A DNA stretch of 8,352 nucleotides from an uncultured euryarchaeote. Its GTDB lineage: Archaea; Thermoplasmatota; Poseidoniia; Poseidoniales; Poseidoniaceae. Position numbers and translations under genes: made by a program. Shown in pieces: positions 6,201 through 8,352 of this stretch (position 1 is the stretch's first letter; the number at the start of each line of letters is the position of its first letter). Below the pieces are notes generated by a model. It saw only the letters and a program-made list of their open reading frames with translations. It did not search any database and was not told the DNA's origin. Location: NCBI GenBank assembly GCA_937881505.1, contig CALGEM010000258.1, positions 1-8,352 on the forward strand, in the 5' to 3' direction.

Positions 6201-8352
6201 CATTTTGCACCGCAAGGGTCACGTTCCAATCCACGCTGTCACCTTCAAAGAAGGAATTGCCTACGCTGACGCTGTCCAAGAGCGAACCGCGTTCAGCACC
6301 TTTGGCACCAGCGGTGTCCCATGCGTTGGTGCCGTCATAACTTGACCACGTTGCATCCTCGGCGTTCCAATCGTTTTCGTTACTCTCCCACACAGCGATG
6401 GTCGGGCTGCCGAAGGTGGAGGAAGTGAGGGTCATTGAAAGGTGAGCAGATTCCACAGCATAGCCGTTGGGCAACAAATTGGACACGAGGTTGCATCCAA
6501 GGAGGCCGGTGATTTCGCCGCCTGATGGGTTGTAATCAATGGTCATCTCTGAGTCGCCGTCGAAGTTATCGGTTGACGCGGCGCTGTCGATGTAGGTGTC
6601 CATGCACGCAGGGTATTGGTTATCTTGGGAACCATTGCCGTGTTTCATCCTGAATTCGTAGCGGTCGCCACCTAACCATGTGCTTTCAGCGGAGGAAACG
6701 AGGAAACTAGAGCTGACCCATTCGCCGTAGTGGTCATCGCTGTCCACCGTCGCCATGCGCCAGAAGTACATGTTGCCAACTTCGAGGGTTTTGGCGCCGG
6801 TCATGGGAAGGGTGCCGTCCGAGGGGCTGAAGTCGCTGTCAACACGGGTGTCAACTCGCAATTCACGCAAGCGGAAATCTTCGTCGGTTGCCAGTTCAAA
6901 CAGAATGTCATCGCCGCTGGAAGGGGTCGTCCAATTCAACGAAGGTTGTGTGTTTCCAGAGAGGTTGTGTCCGGTTTGATTCCAAATAGCGAGGCCTTCG
7001 GCAGGTGCGGTCAGGTTGACCGAAGTGGGTGGCGTGCCGCTGCCCCATTCGTAGGTCAGTGAGAAGGACGGAACATCGCTGGGGTTCGAGGCATCAGCAG
7101 AATGGAAGTGGATGGCTTCACCGTTCGTGTATGATTCGTACTTTCCTCGAACCGCCATCAACATGTCAAGGGGCTCATCGTCCCCGTTGTCAAGGTAGTT
7201 TTGGACTGCGTGGTCGAGGCCAAAGGTGAAACTGTTGCTGCTTTGGTTGCCGTCAGCGAGGGCGACGGTCGCCGTTCCGTTTGACCGGCCACCGTCGTAC
7301 CAGAGGAAGCCGTTTGTCGACATGCGATTCCAGGTAATGCCGCTCTCCGTCCAGAGGCCGGATTCTTCCATGCCGTGAACCGAAACCACCGGGTCGCCGG
7401 TGTATGAAGAACGGGTCAGTTTCATCTCAGCGTTGACGATGGTCAGGTTGTCGTGGAGGCCGAGTTGGTTCAACGAGGCCCTGAAGTGAATCAAGCGTTC
7501 TTTGCTTGAGGTCATGCTTGCTTCAAGGGTGGAGGCGACACCGTAGTTGATCGTTTTACTCGTCTCGCTGACGGTGGCGTCCTGCAGGAAATTTTCCTCC
7601 AAACCGGTATCGGTGGGACCGAAGGTCATGGTGGCGGTGCCGTCCCCGTTGTCGACGACGTTGTGGGTTGGAAGCAGGAAACTTGTACTGTCCCAAGCGC
7701 CCCATTGGTCGTTGCTGTCAACGGCACGAACACGCATGTGCATCGTGGTTCCGTTTTCCAAGGCAAGGGAGGAGGGCAGGTTGTAGGAACCGGATGTTCC
7801 CGTTGAAGCGAAGGTGGACCACAACGTGGAGAAGTGCCATGCTTCGTCAGTTTCAGAACGCCAGTCGCCATCGTTGCTCAGTTGGATCTCAACATCGGTT
7901 CCAGTGTTGAGGTCATAGGAGAGGGTTGGCGTGGTGACGGCTTGAAGCAAAAAGTCCGATTTCATCCATGGCGCACCGTCCTCCACGGGGAGGTCGGTGG
8001 AAACGGTCGCACCGTTTGTGGCGGCCGTGTTATTTGTGGTGTCCACCGTGAGTTGAGGGCGACTTGAGGCGTTCAGAGCCTCGGACATGGCACAGTCATA
8101 ACTGGCACCGAATGAAGCGACGATGAGGGAAAGATTGCCTGCGTTGTTGCGCGCTGCATCCTGTGCCAATGCCGTGACATTGAGGGTCAGCGTGCCGTTG
8201 CCTGTTAGCGTGGTGGGCGGCTCCCATTCGCCACGGTCTCCTGCGCCTTCACCACCAGCGGAACCCCACAATTGGTTGCTGGCAAAAGCGATCCAGGACG
8301 CATGCGTCCCGTTCCACGACCGATCCATTTTCGCAACATAAGCGGTTAACTC
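1..8352 (-). CDS. Giant modular surface protein, internal fragment (DNRLRE/Fn3-like repeats followed by Ig-like repeats)
   Basis: The minus-strand frame whose codons are the complements of plus-strand triplets starting at position 1 is open through all 2784 codons. I read every line and found no in-frame stop. Both ends run off the window, so start, signal peptide, anchor and total length are unknown. Residues are numbered here from base 8352. The frame encodes seven DNRLRE-type modules alternating with six Fn3-like modules (residues 1-2060), then eight Ig-like modules (2061-2784). Family-like motifs recur in the same frame from end to end (RPxL near DNRLRE ends, WRVRA in Fn3-like modules, ITV-x-HG at Ig junctions), which argues against a chance open frame or an internal frameshift. 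Many N-x-S/T sequons, paired cysteines and very few lysines point to an extracellular location. No enzyme motif or hydrophobic membrane segment is seen. The likely role, by inference, is adhesion or glycan/particle binding. The reading frame is near certain, the function is not. Confidence 0.95.
220..489 (-). other. Ig-like module 7
   Basis: Window residues 2622-2711 (90 residues). It contains AVTVAADLSTTSPTAGDRVD, IQVTGTDADGNQFPQDVEWT (a clear D-A-D-G-N and strand C Trp), IITSSEGTYTYDAEVAGLHT, LQYSVGGAVSTAEI and TVAAQN. It is close to the general bacterial Ig-like consensus ('aGd.v.i.v...D.dGN.f..dv.Wt'). No cysteines. Confidence 0.75.
490..816 (-). other. Ig-like module 6
   Basis: Window residues 2513-2621 (109 residues, the longest in the array). 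It contains MLNTVTIEGVANDPLRSTGA, DFTSELFDTDNNRISSDELT (D-T-D-N-N in place of D-x-x-G-N), then WLEVN, MRWEATTVGEWRIDAYSISG and a closing SVSITVLHGE. The pattern is looser than in modules 4 and 5, with an expanded first half and the central Gly of the GN motif lost. No cysteines. Confidence 0.65.
817..1098 (-). other. Ig-like module 5
   Basis: Window residues 2419-2512 (94 residues). It contains IATWQHFDITADDTLEAKIF, AIDAKGNQWAVPESTWSLDH (D-A-K-G-N motif and the strand C tryptophan), FTPYYASDLPYTLTASYSDD and a closing SINITVDHG. No cysteines. The fold assignment rests on the repeated 'tAdD.l...i.A.D..GN.w..p...W' pattern shared with neighbouring modules. Confidence 0.7.
1099..1395 (-). other. 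Ig-like module 4
   Basis: Window residues 2320-2418 (99 residues). It contains AIDYLELNASSTSITADDRV, TTRVDVRGNRLSVVLPADNW (with D-V-R-G-N equivalent to D-x-x-G-N), DGQLTPGAPAIWDP, KTGSKILEARYETELT and TLRITVEGE. The last segment, in the place of the usual ITV-x-HG junction, ends E-G-E. No cysteines. Confidence 0.7.
1396..1656 (-). other. Ig-like module 3, with a cysteine pair
   Basis: Window residues 2233-2319 (87 residues). It has FVLGGCEGTVPAGVWCDISI (two cysteines, codons at 1627-1629 and 1597-1599, probably bonded), IDLYDQFGNALDI (the D-x-x-G-N motif seen across the array), LTWTTTNGNYSEIN and VWWLNLTSVSGAMDELQ, ending ITVGHG. The cysteines sit on the first strand and the second strand, where a staple would be plausible. 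Confidence 0.72.
1657..1920 (-). other. Ig-like module 2
   Basis: Window residues 2145-2232 (88 residues). It contains ATELVVTPLSATITADETL, then TITAHMVDQHGNMVPGEPI, which fits the 'l.v.p.s.ti.aG..v.ita...D..GN.v....i' core of invasin/BIG-type Ig-like domains. YAVGSHVVRVAH is the penultimate strand and VTVEAG the terminal junction. No cysteines. Inferred to be a stalk module. Confidence 0.75.
1921..2172 (-). other. Ig-like module 1 (first of the C-terminal array)
   Basis: Window residues 2061-2144 (84 residues). It follows directly on module 7 without a linker. It shows VAISPTGTVSTDADTAVNF, MTWASTAGNIGSNGLF and TPNTAGTVTITSCF, the pattern of bacterial Ig-like (BIG_2-type) domains, in which a 'W..s.G.i...G.ftp...GtvtIt' core is typical. 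Two cysteines (codons at 1963-1965 and 1948-1950) are separated by four residues near the last strand, forming a possible small disulfide loop. It ends ITVTPG. Confidence 0.72.
2173..2784 (-). other. DNRLRE-type module 7 (last of the super-repeat)
   Basis: Window residues 1857-2060 (204 residues). It starts with a Tyr/Thr-rich strand (TYNNDYTYTYTF), then NVQDTALYSEYPQTNFAG (opening D-T strand), ECRINIGLNAAQIPFA ('R....dLs.iP' equivalent), VHSASLGLYVEDW (sA-x-L-x-L), ASATWNGTTAGGTWGSPG (Trp loop), GWLWFDISTPGM (the 'W..FDvT' strand, without the following helix-like VQ segment) and HASFYSGSAVNVDYRPKILF (closing strand with RPxL). Two cysteines 7 residues apart (codons at 2629-2631 and 2605-2607) probably form a loop disulfide. 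Confidence 0.78.
2752..2769 (+). repeat. Three tandem GGTGTA hexamers inside DNRLRE module 7
   Basis: The plus strand reads GGTGTA three times in a row, followed by a degenerate continuation to about 2787. On the coding strand this gives alternating Tyr-Thr residues that form a beta-strand at the start of module 7. The unit length is a multiple of three, so copy-number change would not shift the frame. It is a small low-complexity tract, not a mobile or regulatory element. Confidence 0.7.
2785..3135 (-). other. Fibronectin-III-like module 6 (GP-turn variant)
   Basis: Window residues 1740-1856 (117 residues). It opens VPPGQPMLTSPADGQVLY and runs on to QPALTWTPVSGATGYIVTVS, the clearest 'P.L.W.p..gA.gY.v.vs' Fn3-like strand B/C match in the window. 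It closes FSWWVQGVNQSIPGPSSARW, with the W-V-Q ... G-P-x-S form shared with module 4. It is the last spacer before the change of architecture. Confidence 0.72.
3136..3708 (-). other. DNRLRE-type module 6
   Basis: Window residues 1549-1739 (191 residues, the shortest complete copy). It contains MVEDVEIDSNATVNRGSSNT then MVLG (opening strands, with D-V-E for D-T-Y), RILMEFDLSNIPWPSA (near-consensus 'R.LL.FDLS.iP..a'), TQMMLRMYQPG, FTESSVVWATAPT, GWMEWDLTSLAQSNIANGN ('W.dfDvT..aQ') and FYSSEYSDSTYHPHLVLDY. The closing motif is H-P-x-L instead of R-P-x-L. Two cysteines (codons at 3400-3402 and 3352-3354) bracket the Trp loop and may pair. Confidence 0.82.
3709..4095 (-). other. Fibronectin-III-like module 5, with a cysteine pair
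   Basis: Window residues 1420-1548. It opens with P-S-A-P-T-G-L-L-P-A-D-G-x-x-L-W-N and continues with SDFSWTASYSN (strand B Trp). A longer central loop holds two cysteines (codons at 3937-3939 and 3895-3897), which are probably disulfide-bonded. It closes with YWRIRADQGDRIGEWS, the strand F/G signature. At about 129 residues it is the longest of the six spacers, mostly because of the cysteine-bearing loop. Confidence 0.7.
4096..4725 (-). other. DNRLRE-type module 5
   Basis: Window residues 1210-1419 (210 residues, the longest complete copy). Motifs in order: TEDTYLDTGTIYTDRGSSSS then LYVG (opening strands with the 'D/N-R-G-S-S-x-x-L-x-V-G' form of the family motif), MNMNFSALPMPG ('FdLS.lP'), EVINASLEFTVL (nA-x-L-x-x strand), SSWSESSVYAYPAGNTSSW (Trp loop), AAFNVTAFVQHALNNG ('FNVT.fVQ.aL.nG') and FASSEASNIDVRPRLNLTY (closing strand with RPxL). 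No cysteines. Confidence 0.82.
4726..5097 (-). other. Fibronectin-III-like module 4 (GP-turn variant)
   Basis: Window residues 1086-1209. It contains a SGSIVWDTTSHAL opening, SPTFSWTYSG (strand B Trp), TDWRVFIQTDASDD (strand C) and RWMVQPINNGMLGPRSS in the strand F/G position. Here the usual W-R-V-R-A ... G-x-W-S is replaced by W-M-V-Q ... G-P-x-S-S, as also seen in module 6, which suggests a second spacer subtype. No cysteines. Confidence 0.65.
5098..5700 (-). other. DNRLRE-type module 4
   Basis: Window residues 885-1085 (201 residues). It shows LVDTYVIENG (opening D-T-Y strand), ATTLRVG ('L.VG'), AALIRIPLAEVP ('LL.FdLs.iP' equivalent), VSGAELSLFAEYG (sA-x-L-x-L), TTYDGTNAWSERGGRDIG (Trp loop with a Gly/Asp-rich turn), WMDFDVTEAVQAAIANSQN (near-consensus 'W.dFDVT.aVQ.....n') and FTSTEGSASERPYLTLTW (closing strand). 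No cysteines. Together with module 3 it is the closest to the textbook family pattern. Confidence 0.82.
5701..6066 (-). other. Fibronectin-III-like module 3
   Basis: Window residues 763-884. It opens with a Pro-rich linker (SNPAPSLPLNGSW), then QPELVWNF (strand B Trp) and MALAGYIVQLDTQSDF, which matches the 'A..Y.lQ.s...F' strand C pattern typical of Fn3-like modules in glycan-binding proteins. TFTLQ-type hydrophobics and WYWRVRAVSATNQIGNWSS follow, the best-conserved strand F/G signature in the window. It ends at a short FQLPDLN linker. Confidence 0.75.
6067..6690 (-). other. DNRLRE-type module 3
   Basis: Window residues 555-762 (208 residues). It contains ACMDTYIDSA (the opening D-T-Y strand), a GLLGCNLVSNLLPNG strand in place of 'LL.FDLS.IP', VESAHLSMTLT (sA-x-L-x-L strand), WNAEDATWSSYDGTNAW (the Trp loop), VDWNVTLAVQNAMREDRR and YFSTAEDSMASRPELTFVY (canonical closing strand). 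Two cysteines (codons at 6604-6606 and 6493-6495) flank the first half and may form a disulfide. It shares the heptapeptide YDGTNAW with module 4. Confidence 0.8.
6691..7044 (-). other. Fibronectin-III-like module 2
   Basis: Window residues 437-554. It begins with a Pro-rich linker and the A-P-A-E-G-x-x-I-W motif, a variant of the S-P-A-D-G-x-x-L-W opening also present in modules 5 and 6. Next come QPSLNWTTP (strand B tryptophan), FELATDEDFR, and YFWRMATVDSDDHYGEWVSSSF (strand F/G signature with the G-x-W turn). Complete and without cysteines. Inferred to be a rigid spacer between DNRLRE modules 2 and 3. Confidence 0.7.
7045..7662 (-). other. DNRLRE-type module 2
   Basis: Window residues 231-436 (206 residues, complete). 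Family features in order: TINYGVASTLEA (the 'NYG...L.V' strand), RLIHFRASLNQL (the 'R.L..FDLS' strand), IVNAEMKLT (the 'v.sA.L.L' strand), then GLWTESGITWN and FLWYDGG (the Trp-bearing loop), FGLDHAVQNYL ('DVT.AVQ' equivalent), and a closing IHFHSADASN...FSLTYEW strand. It is the most divergent complete copy: the usual D-T-Y near the start is D-A-T, and the closing R-P-x-L motif has become V-P-S-F. There are no cysteines. Confidence 0.75.
7663..8040 (-). other. Fibronectin-III-like module 1
   Basis: Window residues 105-230. A spacer beta-sandwich joins DNRLRE modules 1 and 2. It has a 'P-T-L-S-Y' strand near the start, a central VEIQLSNDGDW segment, and the late-strand signature MRVRAVDSNDQWGAWDS, which matches the Y-x-W-R-V-R-A ... 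G-x-W-S strand F/G pattern of Fn3-like modules between carbohydrate-binding domains. The bulky position before RVRA is Met-His-Met rather than Tyr-Trp. It ends in a short LLPTH linker. The function is inferred to be structural spacing. Confidence 0.65.
8041..8352 (-). other. DNRLRE-type module 1 (C-terminal part only, cut by window edge)
   Basis: Window residues 1-104. This is the second half of a DNRLRE/CBM96-like beta-sandwich. It shows the SW...LWGSAGG loop, then LNVTALAQDA (the strand-helix segment equivalent to 'DVT..VQ' in the other copies), then SEALNASSRPQLTVD, which is the family's closing strand with the RPxL motif. The first half, with the usual DTY and 'L.VG' strands, lies beyond base 8352. 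A single cysteine (codon at 8092-8094) has no partner in the visible part. In other domains of this protein cysteines come in pairs, so a partner is predicted in the missing half. Confidence 0.75.

Noticed and set aside
1..8352. Possible split into several genes, with internal ATG codons as separate starts
   Set aside because: There is no stop codon in the frame and no gap between modules, and domain spacing stays regular across every candidate Met.
1..8352. CRISPR array, tRNA/rRNA, transposon ends, promoter or terminator
   Set aside because: No regularly spaced identical repeats, no RNA gene signatures and no non-coding gap were seen. The whole window is coding.

Overview
The whole window is one uninterrupted minus-strand reading frame. 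Read from base 8352 down to base 1 it gives 2784 sense codons with no stop, and neither the start nor the stop codon lies inside the window. It is an internal slice of a giant secreted or cell-surface protein. No other gene, RNA gene, promoter, terminator, CRISPR array or mobile element is supported. The shorter open frames on both strands are shadows of this frame.

Layout in protein order, high to low coordinates. First comes a super-repeat (bases 8352 to 2173): seven DNRLRE-type (CBM96-like) beta-sandwich modules of about 190-210 residues, the first cut by the window edge, alternating with six fibronectin-III-like modules of about 117-129 residues. The period is about 308-339 residues (924-1017 bp). 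Then, from base 2172 to base 1, the protein switches to a string of eight bacterial-Ig-like modules of about 84-109 residues, the last cut by the window edge. No catalytic domain, membrane helix, signal peptide or anchor is visible, so those must lie outside if present.

Protein character: it is rich in Thr, Ser, Gly, Asn and Asp, with many N-x-S/T sequons. Lysine is very rare (about 24 by my count). There are only 13 cysteines, which fall as one pair per domain in six domains plus one single in the truncated first domain. All of this fits an acidic, probably glycosylated, disulfide-stapled extracellular stalk or adhesin.

Organism: moderate-to-high GC, an acidic lysine-poor giant surface protein, and DNRLRE, Fn3 and Ig-like modules together suggest a marine planktonic archaeon of the Marine Group II / Candidatus Poseidoniales type. 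This rests on style, not on a marker gene. A bacterium with giant adhesins cannot be excluded. The most plausible job is binding of polysaccharide, particles or other cells, with DNRLRE modules as possible ligand-binding units and Fn3/Ig modules as spacers.
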